Shown piece after piece: positions 12,049 to 24,900 of a DNA stretch of 64,000 nucleotides. Location of the stretch: positions 25,964,249 through 26,028,248 of the forward strand of contig OZ014411.1 in NCBI GenBank assembly GCA_963965975.1, in the 5' to 3' direction. The stretch is from Xestospongia bergquistia. Taxonomy: Eukaryota; Porifera; Demospongiae; Haplosclerida; Petrosiidae. The position numbers were made by a program, and so were the translations under genes. Below the pieces are notes generated by a model. It ran no database searches and was not told where the DNA came from. It saw only the letters and a list, made by a program, of their open reading frames with translations. Every line of letters starts with the position of its first letter. Positions within the stretch are counted from its first letter, which is position 1.

Positions 12049-15000
12049 ATGGCACAGAAGAGATTGGTAAGTTAACTATATACTACAAAAAAGGACACGT
12101 CTCTTTAGTTATTTTTACAACGAACAACAATAGCATCGTTTTTTTGATTTTTTTAGAATAAGCAAATGATTTCTGCTTTTGAGAGTGGTGATCTAGAAGC
12201 AGTAAAAGCTGCTATTGAAAAAGGAGCTGACATTAATGCTAAAGATGGCGTGAGTTAAGTGCAATCTATACAGATAGTATTCCTTAATGATTTAGAATAG
12301 GATGACTTTGCTGCATCATGCCACAAAAGAAGGTGAAACAGATCATATGAGGTGGCTACTCAAGAACAGAGCTTACCCTGATTGTACTGATGGAGTAAGT
12401 ACAAATTGAAACACCACATTATATCAGTCACATGCACAATAACTTACCACTACACTATAGAGTCCCATATCAATGACATTAACTTGTACACCAATGACTG
12501 AGACCTGTAGTACAATAAATTAAACTGAATGATAAAAATAGACTCATTTACACTGCAATGTCCTTTCAATATAATCTAAATTACCCTAGCTTTTACTATA
12601 TAATAAACAATGAAGATACAATGTACCACCTCATTTAATAAAGCTCACTATTAAGTTGTGCTGTATAATAACAGCTAATGTGTAAAAATTAATATTAATA
12701 TTTAACAATTAATTTGTAGTTTAAAAGTATGGATTACTATGAACATGTAACCTTACTCCAGAATGATCAGACATTTGAACCTCCTCTAAAATCTCTGACC
12801 ATGCAAGACATATACAAACAGTGTATAGATAATCTTAATGATAAAAAATAGACAAACAGCAACTTAATTTGCATATCCTCTTCAAATGACTCACATGATT
12901 GCTCTTTTCTGGATTCCATAGTAAAGAATACATGTACACTTATATAGTTAGCATTTTAATGAATGTTATGGAATTTAACTCATGCATGTTGATAACATTA
13001 TCAAGCATTTGTAATTATGTATGGTGTGATGTTAAAGCTAGATTTGGTATAAAATAACATATACACCATATAATATTATATACTTAAACTTCATTAAATG
13101 TGACCTGATTTGCAAAAAGGGACCACTTCTGTCACAACATTTGTGACCTGATTTGTGAAAAAAACACTGTTAAACATAACAATAAACAGTTTGCATACAT
13201 GTAGAATAGTTATGCATATGTATCAGCTGTATGTATACAAAACTGAGATGTTTGAGATGTTTTAACAGTAATTTGTTCAAACGTCAGGTCACAAATGCTT
13301 TGACAGAAGTGGTCCCTTTTTGCAAATCAGGTCACAATGATAGCACACTTGTCATAGTTTTAGTTTTCTTTTATCATAATTGCATTCATAGCCATGACAT
13401 CAATGTATAGGAGTAGCAGGGTTAAAACATTTTAATACTATACTACATGCCTTGTGCACATACATGTACTATATACTAACATTGAAAGGTAAACTTACTC
13501 ATCTAGTGGCTGAAAGAGACAAACAGCAACTTAATTTGTATATCCTTTCAAATGACACACATCATTAGTCTCTGGATTCCACAGTAATGTATCATTTAGC
13601 ATACATCTATATATACTATATAGCTAGTCTTCTTATGATTGTGATGGAATTTAGCTCATGTATTACAAAGTGGTATGACATACCTACTTATGGTGAGTGT
13701 AACAGTTAATACATGGTGTAGTAAGTGCCAACTCTATAAATAAAGAAAGAAAACTGGTAGGTGTATTCATGCACTCTCTCATCTAGATAAAGTAGGCATA
13801 GTGTTTGTAAACATAATAAAATGTATATAATAAACAATATTAAAGGATAGAACACCTGTTACAGTTTTAGTTTGCAAATTGCTTGTTACCATAGTTTTAT
13901 TTATAGCTATGAAAGGAAGATCTACAAATAGAGTAGCAAAGTTAAAAGTATTTAGTAATAAAAATATGTAGATGATACATTTGATTATCATGAATGTGCT
14001 CATAGTAAGTTAAAGTACATACTATGCATATTATGTTTTTAAAGTTTGTGTATAATATTGTATTTCAAAATTATATATAATATAGAATATGTGGACACCG
14101 TTGCATTATGCTGCTATGGATGGTGATATTGAATCAATGCAGGTGCTACTTGAGTTTGGAGCTAATCGCAAAGCTGGGGATGGGGTAAGTAACATGATCA
14201 TAATAATATGACAATAATTTTATTCAACGAGAGGCAAATATCTATAATAATAACAAAATAATGACATATTCTGAGTAACATATTTTGAGAGCTTTAAGTG
14301 AAGCTATGTGATTATATTTGAGATTTACTCTTTAGAACAATTTCACACCAATGTACTATGCTGAGAAAGAAGGCCATAAACAAGCTGTTCAACTACTGAA
14401 AGATGGTTCTATCACCTCAAAATTATATGTAAGTGTAATTATAAAATAGAAGAGATAGGATAAGCTAGTAAAACCAGTATGAAGCCACAAAATTCTTTAA
14501 ATACATACATATATCCTGCTTGCAAGTGAAGGGACTTCATAACTGTTTTAATTAAACATTTCATTTGCAGGAACCACCTCCTAAGCCACTAACAGCTCAA
14601 CAAGAAAAACGTACGTTATGTCAAATATATAAATGGCATTTGTACTTAATAATTTGTACAGTATAATAATGTAAAAGCATCATCATAAACACTTAACACA
14701 AATTTTGAGCAGTTATTAATATTCGTAAAAATTATGCTAAAGATCCACTTGAGCTCATGCCATATACATGTAAGAAATTATTGAGGTTTCAGTAAAGTTA
14801 CTTAACCCTCAGCTTTATTAAATAACATGAATTTGCCTATTTTTTGTTTGCACAGAGATAAATATACAGCGCATTCTGAAGAAAAGGCCAGAAAAAATTG
14901 ACTTGTTGAATCAGCTCGCTTCCATTAAAGCAAAATGGTCAGAACTTGGAGAAGGGTTATGTGTAGATGATGGAGATATCGAATCTATCATGCGGAGCAA

Positions 15001-15187
15001 CCTAAGGGATGAAGGTAAATTGTCAGCTGTTTTGCAGAAATGGATGGATACCATGAAATCTCCTGTTACATGGGAAAAGATTATAGAAGTTGTGCAAGGT
15101 CCACTTGTGAATAATACTGCCGTAGCTAATAAGATGAGATCTTTTTTGTCACAGGAAGACACTTTTGAAAAGTATCTTAACATTTAA
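12049..15187 (+). CDS. Gene D: ankyrin-death domain protein, about 257 aa
   Basis: Exons 12049-12066, 12157-12249, 12296-12394, 14086-14184, 14336-14428, 14571-14610 and 14856-15187 join in phase to 257 codons plus TAA. The first exon encodes only MAQKRL. Exons 2-5 are four ankyrin repeats, one per exon (for example NRMTLLHHA and NMWTPLHYA). A short linker exon (EPPPKPLTAQQEK) leads to a C-terminal death domain (about residues 160-245; KWSELGEGLCV, SPVTWEKIIEVV). The final exon is 332 bases, exactly the length of the death-domain exon of gene C, which it resembles more than those of A or B. There is no GTPase and no membrane segment. It is likely a soluble death-domain adaptor for the ANK-Roc proteins next door; partner choice is inference. 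An AATAAA motif lies at 15252-15257. An additional open exon at 12720-12851 could give a short isoform. Confidence 0.8.
12720..12851 (+). other. Possible alternative last exon of gene D
   Basis: Preceded by a good TTTGTAG acceptor and open in phase 0 for 43 codons to TAG, so it can follow exon 3 of gene D directly. It contains FEPPLKSLT, which resembles the EPPPKPLT linker of the longer form, and DYYEHVTLLQ, which resembles the end of an ankyrin repeat. Use of it would give a protein of about 113 aa without a death domain. It could equally be a decayed relic of a duplicated exon. Confidence 0.35.
12851..12925 (+). repeat. Direct repeat in intron 3 of D (copy 2 at 13518-13590)
   Basis: A segment starting GACAAACAGCAACTTAATTT recurs, slightly diverged, at 13518-13590 in the same orientation. 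The two copies flank the foldback element at 13099-13336. It is a local duplication and carries no gene. Confidence 0.6.
13099..13336. mobile_element. Foldback MITE, 238 bp, intron 3 of D
   Basis: The termini are exact 36-base inverted repeats (13099-13134 and 13301-13336), starting TGTGACCTGATTTGC. The next inner segments are again partly complementary. No ORF. It is a typical small non-autonomous DNA transposon. Confidence 0.85.
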
Positions 15188-15373
15188 ATTTTAAAAATGG
15201 ATATGCAGCCGACTTTCTTAGGGGCTATATAAAAACTTAAATAATAAGTGCAATAAACTTATAACTTTTTTGAAATAATTAAATTTTAAATAAAGATAAT
15301 TATTCCTCCTACAAGCTATTTGAGCATGCGTAAAATAGTTAGTTATTTTTGTGTGGCTTCATATTCGTACACT

Positions 15374-18300
15374 ATGACACAGAGACAACTAGTAAGTCTA
15401 CGAACTGTAGTAGCTTTTAACTTACGATTTAACTATAGGATAAAGATCTACTGGCTGCTTGTGAAGCAGGAGATGTACAAAAAGCGGAAGAGGTTATTCA
15501 AAAAGGTGCTAATTTAAGTGCTAAAGACTTGGTAAGTGTATAATGACATCCCATGGTTACGATAGTCTATTGTATAATTCCACAATAAAAGGTTATTTGT
15601 ACATCATAGTCTGTTTTGAGATGTAGTTAAGCCTAAAGCACATTTACCATCATTACTGGCATCTTGCATATCAATTCATAGCTGATCACTGGTATGACAA
15701 ACATTGTAACTGCACAGAAAATTTCATATGGAAATAACAGCATATAACTTTAATATTCTGTTTCTATAATTTTATGATATGTTGTTGTTATATACATTTT
15801 AACACATTCTATAGAATCGATGGACCCCATTGCATCATGCTTCACAAGAAAGTCATATTGATGTAATGAAACTTTTATTCCTGTATGGAGCTGACCCTAA
15901 TCCTAAAGATGGAGTAAGCTTAATTAATAACTTACACAGTATAAAATTTCATACTTAAACTTTTTTTTATCTTACAACATCTGAGAACTTTATTACTAAA
16001 TAGTAGTGTTTCTATTATTATATTCTATGACTTCATTGATGACAAAAGAACTTTATGCTTACAAGCCACACCTTGTTTTTACAGTGAAACTTATAACATC
16101 CCATCTCTGTGAAAATTAATATTGCAATAACGAGGGTAGCCTACAATGAATGTGCATCATATACTCAAGTGCTTAGGGTTTAAGAAGTTTAATGAAAGTC
16201 TGCTAATAGTATAAATGTATAGTATACCTGTAATGATACCATTCCTTGTTATATGATCACCAGAACATTTTGAGATAGAGAGCATGCCATAGAAATTTGT
16301 TAATATGGACAGAACTGTGCTTTATGATACTGTATATATAATACACACAGTCCATATTTTTAACCCTTGCTGCCTTTGTGTGGATGAGGGCTATAGTCTG
16401 ACTGTATGTTAATTAAGCAAAGTACTTTAAGTGACTACCACATGGAATGTGTACATCCTTAAAGAACAAAACTTTGTTGACAGAACTAACTATGTATTTA
16501 TCTGACTTGAAAGCTCTAGCTTTGTAAGTTTAGTTTTGGTATACTTACCTAGGCCTCTTAGCAAATGGATAACTTATTCTATTGTTATGTAATATAAGTC
16601 TTTTTTAATGTTTAGAATATATGGACACCATTACATCATGCTTGTCAAGAAGGTAATATTGATGTCATGACAGTTTTATTACAAAATGGTGCCAATCCAA
16701 ACTGCACTGATGGTGTAAGTCTCATTATCGTTAATCAAATATGTATTTAATACAAACATTATAATTGTTGGTATGTAAAAATGTTTTAAAAGCAATAAAG
16801 TACTATCAGTTGAGAGCAAGCTTTTCGTGATAACATTCCTCTGTGGTTCAAAACATAGAATGTGCTTGCAATCTGTTGCTAAGCTTTTTATGTGTCATTA
16901 GATGTCTTAGCACACAAGTAGCATACACCAACTTTTTGTTTGTCAACTTTAATCCTTACCTATTTAGCTCTCAGTTACTATCAATGCAACATTGATGATA
17001 TAATTGAAGATACCAAGTTTTAAGCTGTGTTGTTTAGAAGGTTTTGAATTGAGTATTTTTTCCTGTACAAATGCCAATATTTTTTTAGAAAAGTTTTATT
17101 AAAAGTATAATTGTTGTATTTCATATTATTTACATCATGTTCTCAGAATGTATGGACACCATTGCATCATGCTTCTAGAGCGGGTCAAATTGAAGTAATG
17201 CGTATACTTCTACAATTTAAGGCTAATCCTATGGCTCCTGATGGAGTAAGTAAATCTTTTATTAAATATATATTTATGTTATTAAATACTACAATATATT
17301 ATATAAATGGGATGTGTTGAATGGTGAGTGAATCTGATTATTTTGTTCATTTAGTTTCAAGAGATTATTTTTATGTCATATGCATGTTGTTTGTTTCACA
17401 AAAGCTTTATTGAGTTTCTATGAAAACCTTTTAAGGTCATTGTCAATAACTATTAATAATTTGTTAATCCATGTTTTAGCAAATCACCTTTCATCATTAA
17501 TTTTATACTTAATTTTTCATTATATAGAACAAATTCACACCATTACACTATGCAACAGAAGAAGGTCTTACAGAAGCTGTAAAACTATTAAAAGACTATA
17601 TAACTGAAGACCAAACCAGCAACTATGTAAGTTATATTTATATAAGGATTTACAATTTTACATTGATGCTTTCTGTTGTAAAACTTTAGTTAATGCATAT
17701 AGCAGTATTGTCCAATGTCTATCCTAACAGTTTTCTAATGTATTGTCCTGTAGCATAAAAAATAGTTTAAGTTTCCTTGTATGTGACAAGACTATATAAA
17801 GACATCATCTTATATATGATTGTTTTAAAGATGACATAAGTTTTGAGAAGCACCACCAATTCTATAGAAGGAACCAAAGCTTGCAAACTAGGCAAAAGAA
17901 AATTCAGTACTTTAAGTTGTTTCGTACAATGATCGAATAAAATAGACATACACAGATACATACATACAAAGTGTTTGAAAACAAGACTCCCTAGCACATG
18001 AAGTATACCAAACAATTGCAAAATTAGCAGAACAAGATTATAACTTTAAAAATCATCCTATCATTGTTTTAGAAGATACTAACTTTACAGTAAAATACTG
18101 ACTAGAGCTACAAAGATTAGATAATTTGCAACAGTGCCTTAGAATACTGGAAATATAGGTAGAGAAGCAAGCTAGTAAGAAGGTTCAATCATAATCAGTC
18201 ACACCATCATTAATACACTTGAGGTTAGCATTAATAAAATTCATTGGTTGCAATATGTGATAGAGTGATAGGTTGTAGCTAAAAGGTTATCAAAGAAACA

Positions 18301-21025
18301 CAAAGCTTGAAAAGTCTAAAGGTCTTTAAAAAAGGCACAAGCACAATGGTAAATTTGATTTCTACAATAAATGTGTTGTGTACAAAAGTACAATCATCTA
18401 TAAATATGATGTAGAAATTTTTATTAAGGTGTTTCTTTCAGACGTTATGATGATTTTTAGGTATCATCTTTTGCCAACAAAAAGTAGATACATGTGTTGA
18501 TAACTATTGCTATCATAAGACTATAATTGTTATCTCTAAGTCTAAATATGTAATCATCATAATTGTTTATGTAACACCTTCTACTTGTACTTATGAACTC
18601 AATTAACAGTTTGTTAGCAGTCTTCAGTGACCTCACACCATGACAAACAATAGAGAGTTTGTTCTTGATAGCATACACATACTATACTCTGTCCATGTTG
18701 AGAAAAGCCACCCAGACGTGTGAATAACTTTGCCATTTTACGTGCTATCCACATGGGACTTGCACCAATCGATTCAGCTTGCAAACGCGCATTTTATATA
18801 TAAAATTTGGCTCTCTAGCGCTACGAGAAAGTACCAAACTATAAAACTCCATACATTTTGAATGGCATACCTTTCGCATACTTTAAATTGCACACCTTCG
18901 AGCAAATAACAAAAATCAATTTTCACCTCGAAATATCAACCGACTATCACGTGGCAAGTCAAAATTACAATTCTAATTATATGAATAAATGCCTTTGTAT
19001 CAATTATTACTATTAAAATAATAACCAGGTATCGTCTTTTGCAATTTTGGGCAGCTATAAAGCCACCATGGTTTTGAAAAAACCTTTTGACCAAAAAGGA
19101 AAACTGAAAATATCTAAAATTATTCGTCATCAGAACTGTCAGATTGATCGGAATCATCGTGAAAGTCCTGTGGCATCACAGGTTCGTTTCAGAGATCCTT
19201 CAGTCCGTTTGCGCCTGCCAAGTTCCTCGAAATATTCATAGACATTCACGACAACCTCCTTTGTTTGTGATTGCAATCTTTTTCCACTTGGCATGTTTAC
19301 AAGCACGAGAAAAAACGTGGTGTGTTCGCATGACATCCACGTGAACAAATAATGAATACACTTAACACGTACTTCAGCGCTAACAGGCGAGGAAATACCT
19401 CACCTTACATTCCATGCATAAAACACCTTTTTTTTAATAAGGGGCTTTTCTCAACTCGGACAGAGTATAATCTCATTAAGTCTTCAGATGAAATAAATAG
19501 TTTATCTAAATAAGATAGAAATGGAAAATGAAAAACTGGCTTATAGTATACTGTGTGATATAGTCAGGATGATGAATACTTGTTCTAAGGATTGAGAAGA
19601 ATTTCAGTTTACTATTGTATTCAAAGTAATACCTAGTATTCATAAAACCAATGAAGCAGCATTATCCGATGCTACCATTTTTATCCTTTACATCATGTAC
19701 AATTCCTTTGATATGGATTTAATTTATCATTATTCAGATCATATTAATTATAGTAGGTTAAATATGTGATTTATTTTGGAAAGTATATACATATGTTGTG
19801 CTGAAAAATTTCAAATAAGCATTTGCATACATGCAATTCTACGTGGCCATTTTGTTAAGGACATTTACCAAATTAAATTTGGTATCTAAGTACTTTAAAA
19901 GGATTGGTCTTCCTGGATACCAAGTATGGTATATATCCTGTACAAAATGGCTTCATAGCAACCACATATTGCAACTGTTCATTTGAAAATGTTTAGCGTA
20001 ACATGTGTTTTTCCCAAATTAGGTCACATATATTATTATATTTATTTTAATGTTAATTCATAAATCATAATCAAACTTTTTGACATTTTGTAGGAGCATT
20101 CTCAAGTTAAGTCTGTTTCTAAGTCAGTATTATCCCAAACAGGTAATATACATTAACATAACTGTTCAGGCTGACTTTGACCTTTGACTCAATGTTATAT
20201 CTCTGGCTAGTAATATGCTAGAGAAAAAAGGAATGCACCATTGAATAGGCCTTAATATTCAAATGTTGTTACAATATTTTCACAGAAATGTTGTGTAACA
20301 GAAGTCATTACTAATGATTTGAAGTCATTACTAATTATTTGTAGTTGCTTGCCCTAATTTAGGGCAAGCAACTACAAATAATTTCAACATGACTTGACAT
20401 AGCTTCATTGTCATTATAATTATTTTAATTTCCACAAACCATTGGTCAAACTCAGCATGAACAATGAAATAATTATTTGGTCTATTTTAATATTACTGTG
20501 TTTACTGCATCTTGGTTAAATTTAAAAGCATGTTATTAATAGATTAATAGTCTTGAAATATATGCATAACTACCTTGCAGTCTTCTAGTAGAAAGTAGTG
20601 TCTAGCTGTGTACAGTGTTCCCAATATCACTACTTTAATAATAAAAAGTCTTTATATTTATAATTATCCTGTATTGTGTAAAGTTATCAAAGTAGGTGTA
20701 GCTTAACATATAAATAAAGAAACTCTATTATTATTTATAATTATAGTTGTTGTACTATTATTGTCTTAAGAAATCATGTTAATTATTAATGAATATCTAT
20801 TGTTTACTTTTAATACTCTATAGTTCACCTTGATTTACTATATAGTATAACATGTCACAATGATGTACCATGTATATGTATGATCTATATACATGTACTG
20901 TATTCTCAATTTTATTTTTTGTAGATGACAGCAAAGGTGGAATGATATCAAATAATACACTATTGCTTGTAACTGTTATTGTCGTCATAGCTGTTCTTGT
21001 GTATAGTTGGAATAAATCTAAGTAG
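15374..21025 (+). CDS. Gene E: tail-anchored ankyrin protein, about 218 aa
   Basis: Exons 15374-15391, 15439-15531, 15815-15913, 16616-16714, 17147-17245, 17528-17626, 20094-20142 and 20925-21025 join in phase to 218 codons plus TAG. The start MTQRQL matches the MAQKRL exon of gene D; an in-frame upstream ATG at 15326 is possible. Exons 2-6 are five ankyrin repeats, one per 93-99-base exon (NRWTPLHHA, NIWTPLHHA, NVWTPLHHA, NKFTPLHYA). Exon 8 ends in a hydrophobic helix of about 17 residues (198-212 and flanks; LLLVTVIVVIAVLV) followed by SWNKSK. That is a C-terminal tail anchor, so the ankyrin domain should face the cytosol on an internal membrane. There is no death domain. Intron 6 (2.5 kb) holds a DNA transposon. 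Two decayed copies of this tail lie at about 33.6-35.3 kb and 59.8-60.5 kb. Confidence 0.8.
18685..19467. mobile_element. TIR element, 783 bp, intron 6 of E
   Basis: Terminal inverted repeats of about 26 bases (TACTCTGTCC-TGTTGAGAAA type) at both ends, flanked by TA on each side (18683-18684 and 19468-19469). This suits a TA-target-duplicating (Tc1/mariner-like) non-autonomous element. Short ORFs inside show no recognisable domain. GC content is visibly higher than in the host intron. Confidence 0.75.
20333..20383. repeat. Perfect 24-base-arm hairpin, intron 7 of E
   Basis: AATTATTTGTAGTTGCTTGC with four more bases is followed, after a 3-base loop, by its exact reverse complement. Just before it, a 20-base unit containing GAAGTCATTACTAAT is repeated twice. 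It is probably a collapsed inverted-repeat transposon, and in RNA it would form a very stable stem. Confidence 0.75.
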
Positions 21026-21657
21026 GATTTTATGATAAAACGAAGACATTAATATATTATAATAAGACTTGTATGCAGTGCTTTTTATGATTTCAATATA
21101 AATAACATATTCTATATTAAATGTTGTGTTTTATTTACAGTATTATGATATACATGATTCAAAATGTGCTTATATACTCTGTATGTTATTTATTTGTCAA
21201 CTTTACATTTACATATTATTAATACAGGACAATTGATTGACATCTAAATTTCTAACTGCCCTATGCACTAGAGTTCATTGCAATAATATGTAGACCTTGT
21301 GATGTATGAAATCTCTGTGCAATATAAGAGAACACTTATCATACTGACACCATGCATACAACTGTGAATAGTTAGAATTCTTTATAAGAAGGAAACCAGA
21401 CGTCGACTACAATATACATATATTACTTGTATAATATATAATGGCACTATAAGTAAGGCAGTATGTGGATGGATATAAATGTGGACCAATTAGTTCACTC
21501 AATATAGGTAGTTTTCAGATACATCTACAATGCACATGTACATAGTATGTATCCACTGGAAGAATTCTATTGTATTATCATAAATGTATACTATAAATGA
21601 ATCTGATGTACCCAGTCTGCAACTCTACAAACACCAAATATGTTGATTACTCTAATT
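21026..21657. other. Intergenic between E and B
   Basis: 3' flank of E and 5' flank of B. The stretch near 21370-21480, including GGCACTATAAGTAA-GGCAG, recurs near 59480-59530 and 55300-55330 on the minus strand upstream of gene C, showing that the E-tail/ANK-Roc junction was duplicated as a unit. No gene seen. Confidence 0.55.
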
Positions 21658-21817
21658 CAGAGGCTCCTACATGTAGGAAGAAATCACTCTACATACTTTA
21701 CAAGTATAACTGTGGTATGCACCCTACAAAGATGAAATATGTTGATTACTTCAATTAAGAGGCTTCTGTGTGTAGGAAGAAATCACTCTACACACTATAT
21801 AAGTATACTGTGGTATT
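21658..21817 (+). promoter_or_regulatory. Conserved upstream module of gene B, tandemly doubled
   Basis: The module seen once before A and C occurs twice here (about 21658-21718 and 21757-21817). Each copy has AGGCT-CT, TGTAGGAAGAAATCACTCTA and AAGTATA. The second copy ends 115 bases before the ATG of B. The function is inferred only from conservation. Confidence 0.4.
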
Positions 21818-21931
21818 CTCCTTATACATTGTCATTCAAGATATAGTGGTATTATCTTAGCACAGTTATCGATAAATTCTATGTGATTATACACTACGAG
21901 GCTGAAGCTACTTACTTCGCTATCGTTGGTA

Positions 21932-24900
21932 ATGGGCACAGCTAACTCTAAAAATAACTTGGTAAGTTATTGGCTAATGTATGTAAAGTCCGTATATTTG
22001 ACGTTTATTTCACCACTGCAAATCTTAGTCTTCTCGACTTACAACGATAAGTGTAGATATACAATATACGGTAATCCATACACAATTTAGACAATAGCAT
22101 TGCTATTGGCCTTTTTTTCCTAGACAATGCAAATGCTAAATGTGGATCATAGACAATGCAAAATGTGGATCATATTAATATATAGCATTATTATGTTGCT
22201 GTATATAAGAACCAATATCAGCATAAAGATGTTGGTTATGACATGTACTGTACATCTAATGTCTACCTAAAAGGTGTGTATGGATGCACTTGTGTATTAA
22301 CCAAATTTACTAGAATTACAGATCGCGTACACTTCTTGTTAAACATGTAATGCATCATACTACCTTTTCTGCCTGTATTAATAAATTAAAGGCATATTGT
22401 CTAGTCTTGAAAAAACTTTTTTATATGAATAAATAATTTATTATTTGAACATATGTCAACAATAGAAACTGAGACTGATTAATGCCGCCACTGAAGGTAA
22501 TGTTCAAGCTGTGAGTGACTGTCTTCAACATTTACAAGGTCCTGACATTGATTGTACAGAACAGTATAATGTATAAGTTTCTAAAATGATAAATATAGTA
22601 ATTATCATTATGGAATACAAACTACGGCAAAAACAGGCGTCCAATTTGCAGTTATTGCATATTCAATTCACGATTATTCCATATTCAAAATTCAGGATTT
22701 TACTGGAAAATTGGTGATTGTCATCGAGAATTGCAAATTCACTATAAAATCGTGAATTCGCGAATTGCAATAATCGAGAATTTTTGGTAAAATGTAGTCT
22801 TGTCCCCAGACCTAGCAGTAACACGAGTAGTAAGGAATGTGGCACGGGTGTTGGTACCGTAAGGGTATAAATTTTCGTGGGGGATTTAATTTAGCTGTAT
22901 TCGTGGGTTGTTGTTTTATCACGAAATTTGACTTTTCCACCCACGCATAATCGGATTAATGTCGGTCACTTCTTTCTCTTTTACACCGTCTGAAGTACTT
23001 CTCCGTCAACTGCCTCCCAGATTTTCTTGTATATATGATACCCTCTCATCATGGATTTATAGAAATAGGTAGCCATATTTCGCGAAAATCACGCTTGTGA
23101 TCACAACACGTCCCTGATACCACACCCATTATTAATACTTCACACCCACTAAACACGAAAATTAATACCCATGAAATTTAAATAATAAAGCAAAATTTAA
23201 AAAACACGAAAATTTAAACCCTCGAAAATTTGTACCCTTACGGTATGCAATTAGTCTCGTCCCCAGACTACTCGCAAGCGAAAGTAGGTCTGGTCACACA
23301 TCCCCAGTAAGGAATGTGGCGCGGGTGTTGGTATGCAATTTGAGGTAGTGTGAAATTATGAATATCATTAAATTGAAGTGTGACGATATGTCTACTGCAA
23401 ATTGTCTTCAAAATCGATGAAGTTGCCAAAGAATTTGGATTTACTCTCAAAGATTAACAAAAAGAAGTAATTAATGCATTTGTCTCTGGGAATGATGTTT
23501 TTTGTTGTCTTCCAACGGGATGTGAGAAGTCACTATGCTATTACATTCTACCAAAGGTTTATGATCGTATTCGTAATTTTAAAAGATTATCAATTGTATC
23601 ACCATTAGTTACGTTAATGATGGATCAGAAAAAAAAATTATTGAGATTGGCATATCTGCTTTTGTTTTCATTAATTTTGTAAAATTGTTGAATGCTTGTT
23701 AGATGATAACATTTTCATCTCATTTTTTAATTCAATAACGACAAGACTAAAAATGTGTTCCTTTTGTGTGGGATATTGTCCATTACTGATCTAGTATTAG
23801 ATGGCTGTTTGCTCGATAGATACTTTTTCCAAGCCTTTTTAAGGAATTACTAAGCTCTGACACTTTTGGCTTACATTGATATCCAACTAAAACCTGTGAA
23901 ATAAGTACTCTTCAAGAAATCTGCTACTCCTGCTGCTTCGGTAATTCCAAAGATCGTGTTATTATTATAAGATAAGCAGATTTCTTAAAGAGTACCCATG
24001 CATACATTTTCACATCGACTTAAATTGCTAGTAGGTCTGGGGACGAAACTAGGTAAAATCGTAAATTGAGAAGTGGAACAATCGCGAATTCACATGCAGT
24101 AAAAACGTGAATTGTGAAATATGATAATCATGAATTTCCGGTCAAAATCGTGAATTGCAATATCGTGAATTGGACCCTATAACAATCTTGAATTGTTCGC
24201 CAATTTTTTCGTAGTTCGAATTCCATACTTTTACAGATTTAATTGTTATTAGGGTTTTAGTTAATTCCAATGTCTTGTTAACTTTATGATCTATTTTAAC
24301 ATGTTACCACAGACTAAACGAACTCCATTACAATGTTCTGCTGCAAATGGTCATGTTGATGTATTAAAACTTCTCCTAAATTCAAATGCTAACAAAAATA
24401 AAAAGGATACTGTAAGATTTTTTAAATTATTATGTCATTTATAATGCTATTAACTTGTATGCTTAAAACATGTGTACATTGTAACATCACTTGTTCTGTC
24501 ATATTTGTTACATTGTATGTTTATCTATTATAGAAAGGGAAGACAGCTATGCACATGGCAGCTGAAAATGGGCATTCTAAAGTAGTGTCTCTTCTTTTAG
24601 AATACAAAGCTTTAGTTAACTCCCGAGATAATGTAAGTTATGTAACTAATTATTAAAGTAGGATAATTATAATGTCTGGATTGTGAATGAAACAATACTG
24701 AATGTTATGCCAATTAAATAATAAATCTTTATATAGGACCATTTCACACCTCTTCAATATGCTTATTATGGAGGACATGAGGAAGTGATTCAAATATTAC
24801 TCTCTGCAAACGCTACCAATTTTAGTGAAACTGCTAAGGTTAGTCAACAAAAGATGCACACAAGCTACATTATGAGTGTGAAAAACCCTAAAACAATGTT

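Larger units (their letters stand above)
22611..24225. mobile_element. Composite TIR element, about 1.6 kb, intron 2 of B
   Basis: Bounded by imperfect inverted repeats, TGGAATACAAACTACG at the left and a complement matching 14 of 16 bases at the right, each flanked by TA (22609-22610 and 24226-24227). The subterminal regions are rich in repeated CGTGAATTG/CGCGAATTC words in inverted arrangement. GTCCCCAGAC occurs near 22805 and 23258, and inverted near 24036. It carries a nested MITE and a RecQ-like fragment. Intron 2 of A (142 bases) and C lack it, so it inserted in B after duplication. Confidence 0.7.

Noticed and set aside
14713..14769. Possible extra exon of gene D between the linker and the death domain
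   Set aside because: It has splice-like borders, but including it creates a TAG at the next junction. Skipping it gives a clean frame.
19047..19348. Overlapping ORFs of 64-66 aa on both strands with a Kozak-like start
   Set aside because: They lie inside a TIR element, overlap each other and show no recognisable domain.
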